Shown here: positions 16,883-23,987 of the stretch, piece after piece
Position numbering within the stretch: position 1 is the first letter of the stretch
Layout of the letters: the number at the start of each line of letters is the position of its first letter
Source: a virus
Reading direction: 5' to 3' (one strand)
Virus record (IMG/VR): IMGVR_UViG_3300008339_000200
Location: 1 to 37,211 of that record
Length of the DNA stretch: 37,211 nt
Position numbers and translations under genes: made by a program
Notes under the pieces: generated by a model
What the model was told of the DNA's origin: nothing
What the model saw: only the letters and a program-made list of their open reading frames with translations
Database searches by the model: none

Positions 16883-17467
16883 TTACTGAAGTAATTCGGC
16901 GCCTAATTGACTGAAAGCAAAAGTAAAACTTGACTCAATTTGAGTAGCGTCTTGGTAGCTATATTTAAACCCTTGCAGATTTGTAATAAATGCTTTATGG
17001 TAATCAAATTTAATTTTCTGATTATTATATTCATCTAAGCCAAAAACAGTAATCAGGGTCTGATATTCATGCATTGTAGCAGGGCCTTTTACTGCAAGCC
17101 CGTCTTTATTTGATATACCCATTTTGGAATGATTAATATAATCAAGCCACTTCCATAAAACCCACCAGTTATTATATCCGTTATCTACCGCAAAATTAAC
17201 TGTAACATTGTTATATTGCTCTCTTTGGTAAGTGGTGACTTTTAACGGCTGCCCGCCAAAATTTAATGCAACTGGATTTATTGCTATATCTGGCACAATA
17301 TTGCCGTATACTGAATACTGTAAAGTATTTAAATCCAAATTATAACTTTTACGAACATCTCCTACTGGAGTATTTATAGACTTTAAAGGGTCAGGAATAT
17401 TTAAGACAAGTATAAATTTGTCTTTTCTTGATTTATTTAAAATAGACTGTTGGGCTACGTCGCTCAT
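16883..17467 (-). CDS. Tail tube-like protein upstream of sheath (completion/terminator candidate)
   Basis: A 194-aa beta-rich protein. The opening has KDKFILVLNIPDPLKS and the middle has YNNVTVNFAVDNGYNNWWVL with WKWLDYINHSK. The end, FKYSYQDATQIESSFTFAFS, is the closing hairpin seen in tube-fold proteins. It is more distant from the main tube than the downstream paralogues. As the gene just before the sheath it may be a tube variant, tail terminator or tail completion protein. Its start overlaps the stop of the nucleotidyltransferase-like gene (ATGA), and it has both AGAAGG (17471-17476), a reasonable Shine-Dalgarno site, and a CTAAGTAA element just upstream. Confidence 0.6.
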   Translation of the reverse strand: MSDVAQQSILNKSRKDKFILVLNIPDPLKSINTPVGDVRKSYNLDLNTLQYSVYGNIVPDIAINPVALNFGGQPLKVTTYQREQYNNVTVNFAVDNGYNNWWVLWKWLDYINHSKMGISNKDGLAVKGPATMHEYQTLITVFGLDEYNNQKIKFDYHKAFITNLQGFKYSYQDATQIESSFTFAFSQLGAELLQ

Positions 17468-18522
17468 TTACCTTCTTTACTTAGGTAGTAATATTTATAC
17501 ACCGGATCAAAAGCAAGAGATATACCACTTGTACTTAAGCTTCTAGGCTCGTTATGTACTTTATCTAAATTAATACTATAAAAAGTTGCTATGGCGTTAG
17601 CTATATTTGGCGGTATATGAGTTTTTCCTTTTTTCTTTTTCTTTAAATTTTCTATAGCCGGAAAAGGGGTTTCTTGGTCAATATGAGACCGCGCAACCAT
17701 TGTTACAGACTTAGTGCTAGGTTTAGTTAATTTACTAACCCCGGCAGTTAAGCCTTGATGTCGTGGACCTCTGCTACCTTCGCCTCCAGTAGACATACCT
17801 GGTAACGCAAAAAACTGTTTAAAATTTTCTTGATTAAGAGACAGCTCTTTATCTCCTTTTGCTACCACACCAGTAACGAGTTTATCTATCATACCACGTC
17901 GCCTTAATTCTTTAAAAGCTAAATTTTCTACAGAGAATTCTCCGCCGGCTTCGAGGCCGGCTTGTCTCATTTTTAATATTTTTTCTTTAACTCTTTCTGC
18001 ACATTCTAAATTACAACTGTCACTTAAAGCATGGCTAATTAATTCAAGTATATGATCAACTTTTCGTTTAACCTCTGACTGATTAATTGGTTTTTCTTTT
18101 TCCGGTACTATTAACCACGAATCGTTTTTAATAGAATATACACCGGTTGCGTAATGTTGTTCGTTAATGTCTTGTACGTAGCACTCTACATCAAAACCTT
18201 TTATTTTTATATCATGGTTGCTATTCCAAACAGTCTTTTTAGCTTTAAAATAATCTTTTAAAAAGTCTACATCCTGACCGTATTCAGTTAAATCAGTTAG
18301 TATATGTAGATCTATATCACTTTGAGGCGTATAATTATAATTTGCTAAAGAACCAGTAAACGTAATATCCTCTACATCAATATCTAACTCGAAAGACTCT
18401 AAAAATGCTTCTGCTACTTGTAGTAGTTTATCTTTTATAGCCGGAATAAGCTTACCGTCTCTCCATACTAATGGATTAAGAGTGTCATGATATTGAAAAG
18501 TAAGCTTTGCAGATGGTTCCAT
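17464..18522 (-). CDS. Nucleotidyltransferase-like protein (pol-beta superfamily)
   Basis: Residues 53-75 contain ITFTGSLANYNYTPQSDIDL followed by HIL: the hG[GS]...Dh[DE]h motif of pol-beta-type nucleotidyltransferases, with GS at 57-58 and metal-binding D69 and D71. A third acidic residue is available at D111 in IKGFDVECYVQ. The C-terminal 150 residues have a helical part (ERVKEKILKMRQAGLEAGGE) and a basic segment with KKKKKGK. The family transfers nucleotides to RNA, protein or small molecules; the substrate here is unknown. It is the first gene of the tail operon, coupled by ATGA to the next gene, so it is expressed with the virion proteins. The catalytic residues look intact. Confidence 0.75.
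   Translation of the reverse strand: MEPSAKLTFQYHDTLNPLVWRDGKLIPAIKDKLLQVAEAFLESFELDIDVEDITFTGSLANYNYTPQSDIDLHILTDLTEYGQDVDFLKDYFKAKKTVWNSNHDIKIKGFDVECYVQDINEQHYATGVYSIKNDSWLIVPEKEKPINQSEVKRKVDHILELISHALSDSCNLECAERVKEKILKMRQAGLEAGGEFSVENLAFKELRRRGMIDKLVTGVVAKGDKELSLNQENFKQFFALPGMSTGGEGSRGPRHQGLTAGVSKLTKPSTKSVTMVARSHIDQETPFPAIENLKKKKKGKTHIPPNIANAIATFYSINLDKVHNEPRSLSTSGISLAFDPVYKYYYLSKEGK
17471..17484 (-). promoter_or_regulatory. CTAAGTAA element next to an AGAAGG ribosome-binding site
   Basis: Minus-strand CTAAGTAA (17477-17484) immediately followed by AGAAGG (17471-17476) and then the ATG at 17467. Here transcript from an upstream promoter could use the Shine-Dalgarno site; transcript starting at this element would lose part of it. 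Confidence 0.5.
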
Positions 18523-18525
18523 GTA

Positions 18526-18541
18526 ACGTAAATATTTACGT
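18526..18541. promoter_or_regulatory. Perfect 16-bp palindrome between divergent genes: bidirectional late-promoter candidate
   Basis: ACGTAAATATTTACGT reads the same on both strands and fills the 20-base gap between the tail operon start (18522, -) and the oxidoreductase start (18543, +). Each strand presents GTAAATAT (18528-18535 on +, 18532-18539 on -) seven and nine bases from its ATG. It could be a pair of promoters or an operator site. Confidence 0.6.
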
Positions 18542-18542
18542 A

Positions 18543-19283
18543 ATGCCTGACTATTTAAAACTCTTCGAAGATATAGTTAACACTAATAATCCTGATATTT
18601 ACCAGGAAAAACTTAACAATGCTATCGAATACCTTAAGAAAAAAGAAAAGGTATTATTTTTAACAACTTCCAATCGTTGGGAAGGAGATAAAGAAAAACC
18701 CAAGAGCACTATTTTAGCAGAGTTTATTAAATCCAAAGTGGGAGATAATGTAGAAATTATCGATGTTGCCAAACTTAACATTTATATTTGCGAAGGTAAC
18801 GTAAGCAAATCAGACGGCAATAATTGCGGGGTAAAAGACTCGGTATTGAAAGATAAAGAAAAAAATCCGAGTGGTAATCATAGATGCTGGTGTTCAATTA
18901 ATAATAAAGATGATGAACTATGGAAAATAAGTAAGCCACTCTTTGAGTCTGATGCAGTAGTATTTTTTGTAAGTGTGCGCTGGGGTCAAACTAATAGTGT
19001 ATATCAAAAACTAATTGAACGTTTAGATTGGATAGAAAATAGACATACCACTCTTAAAGAAGATAATATTGTAGAAAATATTGATGCGGGTATTATAGCT
19101 ATAGGTCAAAACTGGAACGGTGAAACAGTTATTGACACTCAAAAGAAAGTATTAGACTTTTATGGGTTCAAAGTACCAGAAGAACTTAGCTTTAACTGGC
19201 AATACACAAAAGACTCGGCAGATGAATCTCAAGAAAGTTATAAAAAAGCATTAAGCGCTTTTAAGAAAGTATTTGGACTTTAA
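18543..19283 (+). CDS. Flavodoxin-fold NAD(P)H/FMN oxidoreductase-like protein
   Basis: A 246-aa protein resembling NADPH-dependent FMN reductases. A first beta strand and phosphate loop are seen at 37-61 (VLFLTTSNRW, then STILAEFIKSK). A middle segment has cysteines at 83, 95, 115 and 117 (YICEGNVSK, NNCGVKDS, HRCWCS). The segment SDAVVFFVSVRWGQTNSVYQ with KLIERLDW (136-163) matches the 'aD.iVf..PvYw...s...K...DR' region of that family. It probably reduces a flavin or quinone-like substrate in the cytoplasm. I chose the ATG at 18543, since an upstream in-frame ATG would overlap the divergent gene and the palindromic promoter; the preceding GTAAATAT fits. The canonical Tyr of the PVYW phrase is replaced by RW. 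Confidence 0.7.
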   Translation: MPDYLKLFEDIVNTNNPDIYQEKLNNAIEYLKKKEKVLFLTTSNRWEGDKEKPKSTILAEFIKSKVGDNVEIIDVAKLNIYICEGNVSKSDGNNCGVKDSVLKDKEKNPSGNHRCWCSINNKDDELWKISKPLFESDAVVFFVSVRWGQTNSVYQKLIERLDWIENRHTTLKEDNIVENIDAGIIAIGQNWNGETVIDTQKKVLDFYGFKVPEELSFNWQYTKDSADESQESYKKALSAFKKVFGL

Positions 19284-19286
19284 CTT

Positions 19287-20006
19287 TTATTCCCAAACTA
19301 CCATCTTCCAGCGCTCATTATCGATACCGAAAAAGCGACACTTCCACGCGCTTTGTTCAAAAAACTCTAAATGACCCCATTGATCTTTATACTTAATCAA
19401 CTGCTTTGCAGCATCATTCCAGTCTATACTTAAAAATACAGCTTCATGTTTTTTTTGCTTTTCGTAAATTTCATTGTAATTGAATCCGTCATATTCGTAA
19501 TGCAACACTTCTAGTACGTTCCCTTCTTTATCAGTGTAGTCCATAGAGAAGTCAAAACCCCACTTAGGTTTCATTTTAATAAGTTTATATATTAATGTAT
19601 TTCTCGTAGCAAATGTCTTTAGCTGTTCTAAAGCTTCTCCAGTAAACGCTCGCCTTTCAAATAGTAAACAATGATTTAAATGTGCTCCCTCCCATACCCC
19701 GGTATCATTTCCGGAGTATAAATCAGTTGAACCAGTATACAAACTGTATACATCTTGAGTCATCCATTCTTTTTTAAGACAGTTTTGAGAAGGATAATGT
19801 TTCTGTAAACGTATTTGAGCTTCTTCTGCATACCATTGTTCAATTTCAGTCATTTCATAGCCGTTTTGTTCGAACAATGCTAAAAATTCAGGGCCTGGGT
19901 AAAGCAACTGTTTACCCGCTGTAGAAAATTGTTGAAATCTTGCTAAAGATTTGCTCCAGTAACCAGTAGGATCTAATTCGTTGCTAGTAAGCTTTAAACC
20001 GTTCAT
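19287..20006 (-). CDS. Hypothetical protein, 239 aa
   Basis: Unrecognised. It is soluble, rich in Trp, Tyr and Phe, and apparently a single globular domain: SLARFQQFSTAGKQLLYPGP, AEEAQIRLQKHYPSQN, TLIYKLIKMKPKWGFDFSMD, LEVLHYEYDGFNYNEIYEKQ, and the ending WKCRFFGIDNERWKMVVWE. No nucleotide-binding or nuclease motif is visible. I prefer the ATG at 20006 over the one nine codons upstream (20033), because a TATAAAAT sequence precedes it by five bases and the longer form would crowd the terminase promoter region. It converges on the oxidoreductase gene with only three bases between the stops. Confidence 0.72.
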   Translation of the reverse strand: MNGLKLTSNELDPTGYWSKSLARFQQFSTAGKQLLYPGPEFLALFEQNGYEMTEIEQWYAEEAQIRLQKHYPSQNCLKKEWMTQDVYSLYTGSTDLYSGNDTGVWEGAHLNHCLLFERRAFTGEALEQLKTFATRNTLIYKLIKMKPKWGFDFSMDYTDKEGNVLEVLHYEYDGFNYNEIYEKQKKHEAVFLSIDWNDAAKQLIKYKDQWGHLEFFEQSAWKCRFFGIDNERWKMVVWE

Positions 20007-20011
20007 AATAT

Positions 20012-20019
20012 ATTTTATA
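20012..20019 (-). promoter_or_regulatory. Late-promoter-like element TATAAAAT (variant)
   Basis: Minus-strand TATAAAAT five bases before the chosen ATG at 20006. It departs from the CTAARTA pattern of the other sites but is close to T4 TATAAATA. Confidence 0.4.
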
Positions 20020-20041
20020 ATTGCAACATGCATTTTCCACA

Positions 20042-20049
20042 GTAAATAC
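20042..20049 (+). promoter_or_regulatory. Late-promoter-like element GTAAATAC
   Basis: Plus-strand GTAAATAC four bases before the terminase ATG at 20054; it supports this start over the in-frame ATG at 20021, which would place the element inside the coding region. Confidence 0.55.
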
Positions 20050-20053
20050 CAGT

Positions 20054-21820
20054 ATGTCTAAAGGCGCTTCTAAAGAAACATTTTATATGGGCAATAAAAA
20101 TCTGCCCGTACCCGAGACTGAATTTCAATGGACGCCAGAAATGGTAGAAGATCTAGAAAGAGCTAGAAAGTCTATATTACATTTTTCTCGGTTTTTTTAT
20201 ATTGTAAGTCTAGATGAAGGTAAACAGCCTATTAAGCTTTATCCCTATCAAAAGCGTATATTAAAAGCGTTAGTAGAAAATAGATTTAACGTAGTATTAG
20301 CTTCACGGCAAATTGGTAAAACCACAATTCTTACTATATTTGCTTTATGGATGGTGTGTTTTACTGATGACTATAGAGTATTATTAATTGCAAATAAACA
20401 AGAAACTGCTAAAAACATATTTAAACGCATCAAGTTGGCGTATGAGATGTTACCTAACTATATGAAGCCCGGGGTAATTGCATACGCAAAAGAAGGTATG
20501 GAACTAGCCAACGGCAGCTCAATAGGTATTAGTACAACAACTTCTGATGCTGCTCGTGGTGAATCTATTAACTGTCTACTTCTTGATGAAGCTGCGTTTA
20601 TTCCACCTGAGTTTATGGATGACTTTTGGGAATCAGTGTTTCCTGTTATTTCGTCTTCTAAAAAGTCTAAAATTTTTATGTTATCTACTCCTAATGGAGT
20701 CGGTAATTTGTTTTTCAATACCTATAACGATGCTACGCTCGGCAAAAACGGCTGGCACCATGAAAGAGTTGATTGGTTTGAAGTGCCTGGAAGAGATGAA
20801 AAATGGAAAGAAATGACTATAAGAGCATTAGGTTCTTTAGAGTCTTTTAATCAGGAATACGGTAATGAGTTTAGAGCAGCTGGGGAAAATGTTTTTGATA
20901 AAGAACAATTAGAAGAAATGGAAAATACCGCGTTAGAACCGGTATATACGGATGATGACGGACTATTAAAAGTGTATAAAGATAGAATTGACGGACATTA
21001 TTACACTATAGGGGTTGACGTAGGGGAAGGTATAGGTAGAGCTAACTCAACTATACAAGTGGTGGACATTACAGATTTAACTCAAATAGAGCAAGTAGCT
21101 ACATATGCTTATAATAAATTAGATCCGTTTAATTTTGCAGCTAAATTAATAGAAATAGCTGCTCAATGGAACAACCCGCCCATACTTATTGAAAGAAATA
21201 ATTGCGGTGCGCAAGTAGTAGACGCTTTAATACATACCCATCAGTATAATAATTTAGTAAAATATACCCCTAGTATGGGTTCATTTACAGAAAAAGCCGA
21301 ACAAGATAATAGAATGGGTATATATTCTCACACTAATAGTAAATTTAATTCTATGTCTAATTTTAGATACTGGATGAATGTATTAAAAGTAGTTAAGCTA
21401 AATGATAAAGAAACTATTGGAGAGTTTAAAACATATATACGACACCCCAACGGTATATGGAAAAAACAGTCTGATAAATATATGGATGATAGAGTAGAGG
21501 CTCTTATTTGGGCGCTTTTTATATTAGATAATAAAGTTGCAGAGCAGTTTTACGAAATTGTACAGCAAGACAGTAATGGTAAAATATTAAAAATGGTACC
21601 AAATAACTGGGATCCTTTTGTAATGAGTATGCCAAAGCCTTCTGAAATGAATAGACGTCTTGATAAAAAAGAAGAAAATACAATTATACCTCATAACCCT
21701 GTCGTTATACCTGAAACTGAAGAACAGGATGCAGATATAAATGAATTATTTGAACAAGGGTGGAGACTACCTAACGGTAGTACTGCTAACAGAATGTTTG
21801 ATCAGAGATTTATACAATAA
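20054..21820 (+). CDS. Terminase large subunit, gp17-like
   Basis: ATP-driven DNA packaging motor with a headful-type nuclease. Counting from the ATG at 20054 (588 aa): Walker A SRQIGKTT at 84-91, Walker B LLLDE at 175-179, coupling motif STPNG at 211-215. The nuclease domain has the acidic triad of an RNase H fold in GVDVGEG (D322), LIERN (E380) and MDDRVEALIW (D479). YGNEFRAAGENVF links the two domains. All key residues are present. Length is close to T4 gp17 (610 aa). It is the only gene of the DNA-packaging set in the window and is followed at once by a strong hairpin terminator. Confidence 0.95.
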   Translation: MSKGASKETFYMGNKNLPVPETEFQWTPEMVEDLERARKSILHFSRFFYIVSLDEGKQPIKLYPYQKRILKALVENRFNVVLASRQIGKTTILTIFALWMVCFTDDYRVLLIANKQETAKNIFKRIKLAYEMLPNYMKPGVIAYAKEGMELANGSSIGISTTTSDAARGESINCLLLDEAAFIPPEFMDDFWESVFPVISSSKKSKIFMLSTPNGVGNLFFNTYNDATLGKNGWHHERVDWFEVPGRDEKWKEMTIRALGSLESFNQEYGNEFRAAGENVFDKEQLEEMENTALEPVYTDDDGLLKVYKDRIDGHYYTIGVDVGEGIGRANSTIQVVDITDLTQIEQVATYAYNKLDPFNFAAKLIEIAAQWNNPPILIERNNCGAQVVDALIHTHQYNNLVKYTPSMGSFTEKAEQDNRMGIYSHTNSKFNSMSNFRYWMNVLKVVKLNDKETIGEFKTYIRHPNGIWKKQSDKYMDDRVEALIWALFILDNKVAEQFYEIVQQDSNGKILKMVPNNWDPFVMSMPKPSEMNRRLDKKEENTIIPHNPVVIPETEEQDADINELFEQGWRLPNGSTANRMFDQRFIQ

Positions 21821-21845
21821 AAAAGCCCGCTTAAAGCGGGCTTTT
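21821..21845. terminator. Bidirectional rho-independent terminator after terminase
   Basis: AAAAGCCCGC-TTAAA-GCGGGCTTTT, a perfect ten-base stem starting directly after the terminase stop. The A-tract gives T's on the minus strand, so it can also stop transcription from the opposing gene ending at 21868. Confidence 0.92.
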
Positions 21846-21867
21846 GAAGTCTATGCCTTTAAGACTA

Positions 21868-22935
21868 TTAATTAGCGAAAAGATCTTTACCTGTCTTTAG
21901 ATTACCGGTCTGATTGTTTCCAGTTGGTTTTTGTAGCCCTTTGTCAAAATCTTTTGCTTTCTTAGGAGTAGGATCTTGAACAGTGCCAGGAGCTCCTTGC
22001 TCAGAAGCAGATCCACCCTTTTGGGTTACTGTGCCTGTACCAACAGTCTTTAGCTTGTGACCATCTTTAAGTTGTTCTGATTTTGCTCCAGAACCTACAC
22101 CAGCATGGCCGAGATCTTCAGCTTCTACTTCTTCCATAACTGGGGTTTCGTCTTCAGCACCCATCGCGCCTTCTTCGTCTCCTAAAGTACCAGTCTCAAC
22201 GTCATGAGCAATGTCTTTTCTTAAGAAAGCTAATACTTTTTCGAGAGCTTCAACAGCTTCTTCGTGAGAGAGAGTTGTTTCTTCTGCTGGAGCCATATCT
22301 GTCTCAGCTCCTGTATCTAGACCTGCATCTGCAGCAGGCGCCACTGGAGTCATATCTTCCTCTTCGGATACGAAAGGAACATTGTTGACTGCATCTTCAT
22401 ATAGTTGATCGAATTTTGATTTAGGCATAGTAAATTGTTGTTTCTTATATTTATTAGATTTAGTAACGGTTTCTACGTTTTCTTCTACTTTTTCTTCTTT
22501 TTCCTCTTCACCATTTTCATCATTATGGTGTTTTTTGTTAAGATGGTTTTTATCTTCTGTTTCATCTTCTTCTTCGTTTTCCTCATCAGCTTCTTTTAAA
22601 GGAACTTCTTTGTCACTGCCAGGAACTTTTACCTTCTCTCCGGGTTGTATACCGTCTTTTTTGGCATCAATAACGGCTTTAGCAAAAGCATTGCCTTCTT
22701 TTTTAGGCTTTTTCACAGGTTCAAAATTATCAGCCCCGTGTGGACCACTTTTTTTCTTATCAGCTAATTCAACTTTAGTGTCAGTACCAATATCTTGAGC
22801 TGACTCAGGAAGGTACATGGCAGTATTAGTAGGTAAAATGGTGGCGGGTTTCTTAGCTTCATCAACTTTAACAGTGTTTTGTTGAATAGAAGCATACAAC
22901 TGATCTAACCCGGCAAGGCTTTTTATTTTGCTCAT
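21868..22935 (-). CDS. Acidic low-complexity protein (possible prohead core/scaffold)
   Basis: A 355-aa protein that is largely disordered. It has Lys-rich stretches around 60-110, a run of Glu/Asp/Lys/Asn/His at about 115-160 (EENEEEDETEDKNHLNKKH, ENGEEEKEEKVEENVE), a short conserved-looking motif MPKSKFDQLYEDAVNNVPF near 168-186, and an acidic helical part (EEAVEALEKVLAFLRKDIA). The N-terminal SLAGLDQLYASI echoes the FDQLYEDA motif. Such composition is typical of phage internal core or scaffold proteins, and it sits between terminase and neck genes, but no homology is readable. I start at 22935 because a CTAAATAA element precedes it; an in-frame ATG six codons upstream lies inside that element. 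Confidence 0.7.
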   Translation of the reverse strand: MSKIKSLAGLDQLYASIQQNTVKVDEAKKPATILPTNTAMYLPESAQDIGTDTKVELADKKKSGPHGADNFEPVKKPKKEGNAFAKAVIDAKKDGIQPGEKVKVPGSDKEVPLKEADEENEEEDETEDKNHLNKKHHNDENGEEEKEEKVEENVETVTKSNKYKKQQFTMPKSKFDQLYEDAVNNVPFVSEEEDMTPVAPAADAGLDTGAETDMAPAEETTLSHEEAVEALEKVLAFLRKDIAHDVETGTLGDEEGAMGAEDETPVMEEVEAEDLGHAGVGSGAKSEQLKDGHKLKTVGTGTVTQKGGSASEQGAPGTVQDPTPKKAKDFDKGLQKPTGNNQTGNLKTGKDLFAN

Positions 22936-22942
22936 TGTAATA

Positions 22943-22950
22943 TTATTTAG
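22943..22950 (-). promoter_or_regulatory. Late-promoter-like element CTAAATAA
   Basis: Minus-strand GCTAAATAA seven bases before the ATG at 22935, in the 55-base gap between divergent genes. Confidence 0.55.
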
Positions 22951-22978
22951 CAAATTTGTGATTAATTCTATAAATTCT

Positions 22979-22986
22979 GTAAATAT
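22979..22986 (+). promoter_or_regulatory. Late-promoter-like element GTAAATAT
   Basis: Plus-strand GTAAATAT four bases before the ATG at 22991. A TATAAATT lies 13 bases farther upstream as an alternative. It decides the start of the neck-like gene. Confidence 0.55.
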
Positions 22987-22990
22987 TTTT

Positions 22991-23977
22991 ATGTCAATAG
23001 CGAAGTACTGTGTAGATACGGGCTACTATATTGCCCCTTCAGTTACCACTGGTAATACAGAATGCCTCTCAGGGGACCTTCGCTATTTGGATATAAGCAA
23101 AACAGATACAGAACGTAATCTTTGGGAAAATTGGTGGGATGAACAAATACGGCAATATGGTATGCGTACTAGCTACTATATAAATGCTTATACTCTTTCT
23201 GGACACGACTTTTTCTACGGAGAACAGCCTTTAGCTGGATTTCTTCCGCCGTTAAGCGTGGTAATGTGTCTTACTGTTAATAATGATAGTATTATATTAA
23301 GTAAATTTGGTATACAAGGTAATGCGGATATTACAGCGGTTGTTTCTATTAAAGCATTTACCTCTTCTTTAACTGCATCTTCTTTAAGCGGCATAACATC
23401 TAGATATACATATGAACCTAAAGCAGGGGATTTAATTGAATTATCCGAATATGGTACTACTCGTCCAAACGGAAGAAGCGGGCAAATATATGAAATAACA
23501 GAACGAGTTGATCAAAGAGGTGGAGAAGCTAATCAATTAATGGGGCATTATGTTTGGATGATAAAAGGTAAACGTTATGATTATACCTTTGAACCTAATG
23601 CCCCACGAGAAGCTCTTAGCAAACAGGTATTTGATAATAAATACGATGGAATTGTGCCTCTTGATACCGGAACTCCTGGAGCGGATGCTCGCATTATTGA
23701 AACCAAAGCATATTCTCAAAATGTGGATAAGCAAGGTAGAACAGTTGTGTATAATTACCAACAAAATACTAATGCTCCGCTTTCTGGATACTTAACATAT
23801 GACGGCACTGATCCTAAAACTGGCCGACCAAATACCGGGGTGTATGGGGCGTATGATGATGGTGGTACTTTAGTAAATCTATACGCAGGCGGCGGCGCTC
23901 ATACCCCAAGCGCAAGTGCGCTTGGTTCTAATAATAGTGAAAATACATATCTCGGACTTCGTAGTCCTAATAACTAA
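22991..23977 (+). CDS. Neck / head-closure protein, gp14-like
   Basis: A 328-aa protein whose central part follows the layout of T4-like neck proteins. It has WENWWDEQIRQYGMRTSYYI at 45-64, FFYGEQPLAGFLPPLSVVM at 74-92 (compare the 'lYGEdp...f' phrase of gp14-type proteins), FGIQGNADITAVVSIKAF at 106-123, PKAGDLIEL at 143-151, and a strand-rich GQIYEITERVDQRGGEANQL. The remaining C-terminus is Gly/Asn-rich and probably extended. It would join the head vertex to the tail. The ATG at 22991 is preferred over one 21 codons upstream, which lies within the divergent promoter gap and adds an unlikely hydrophobic leader. It is the first gene of the plus-strand structural block. Confidence 0.6.
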   Translation: MSIAKYCVDTGYYIAPSVTTGNTECLSGDLRYLDISKTDTERNLWENWWDEQIRQYGMRTSYYINAYTLSGHDFFYGEQPLAGFLPPLSVVMCLTVNNDSIILSKFGIQGNADITAVVSIKAFTSSLTASSLSGITSRYTYEPKAGDLIELSEYGTTRPNGRSGQIYEITERVDQRGGEANQLMGHYVWMIKGKRYDYTFEPNAPREALSKQVFDNKYDGIVPLDTGTPGADARIIETKAYSQNVDKQGRTVVYNYQQNTNAPLSGYLTYDGTDPKTGRPNTGVYGAYDDGGTLVNLYAGGGAHTPSASALGSNNSENTYLGLRSPNN

Positions 23978-23981
23978 ATAA
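23974..23981 (+). promoter_or_regulatory. Late-promoter-like element CTAAATAA
   Basis: CTAAATAA six bases before the ATG of the first giant fibre; its TAA (23975-23977) is the stop codon of the neck-like gene. Confidence 0.58.
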
Positions 23982-23987
23982 TATTAT

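Noticed and set aside
18507-18542. Longer start for the oxidoreductase (ATG at 18507)
   Set aside because: It would overlap the divergent gene and include the palindrome as coding; the added residues have no resemblance to the family.
20021-20053. Longer start for the terminase (ATG at 20021)
   Set aside because: It would place the GTAAATAC element inside the gene and overlap the divergent gene's upstream region; the ATG at 20054 fits the spacing seen at other genes.
22928-22990. Longer starts for the neck-like (+) and acidic (-) genes in the shared gap
   Set aside because: Both would overlap each other and the promoter-like elements; the added neck residues form an unlikely hydrophobic leader.
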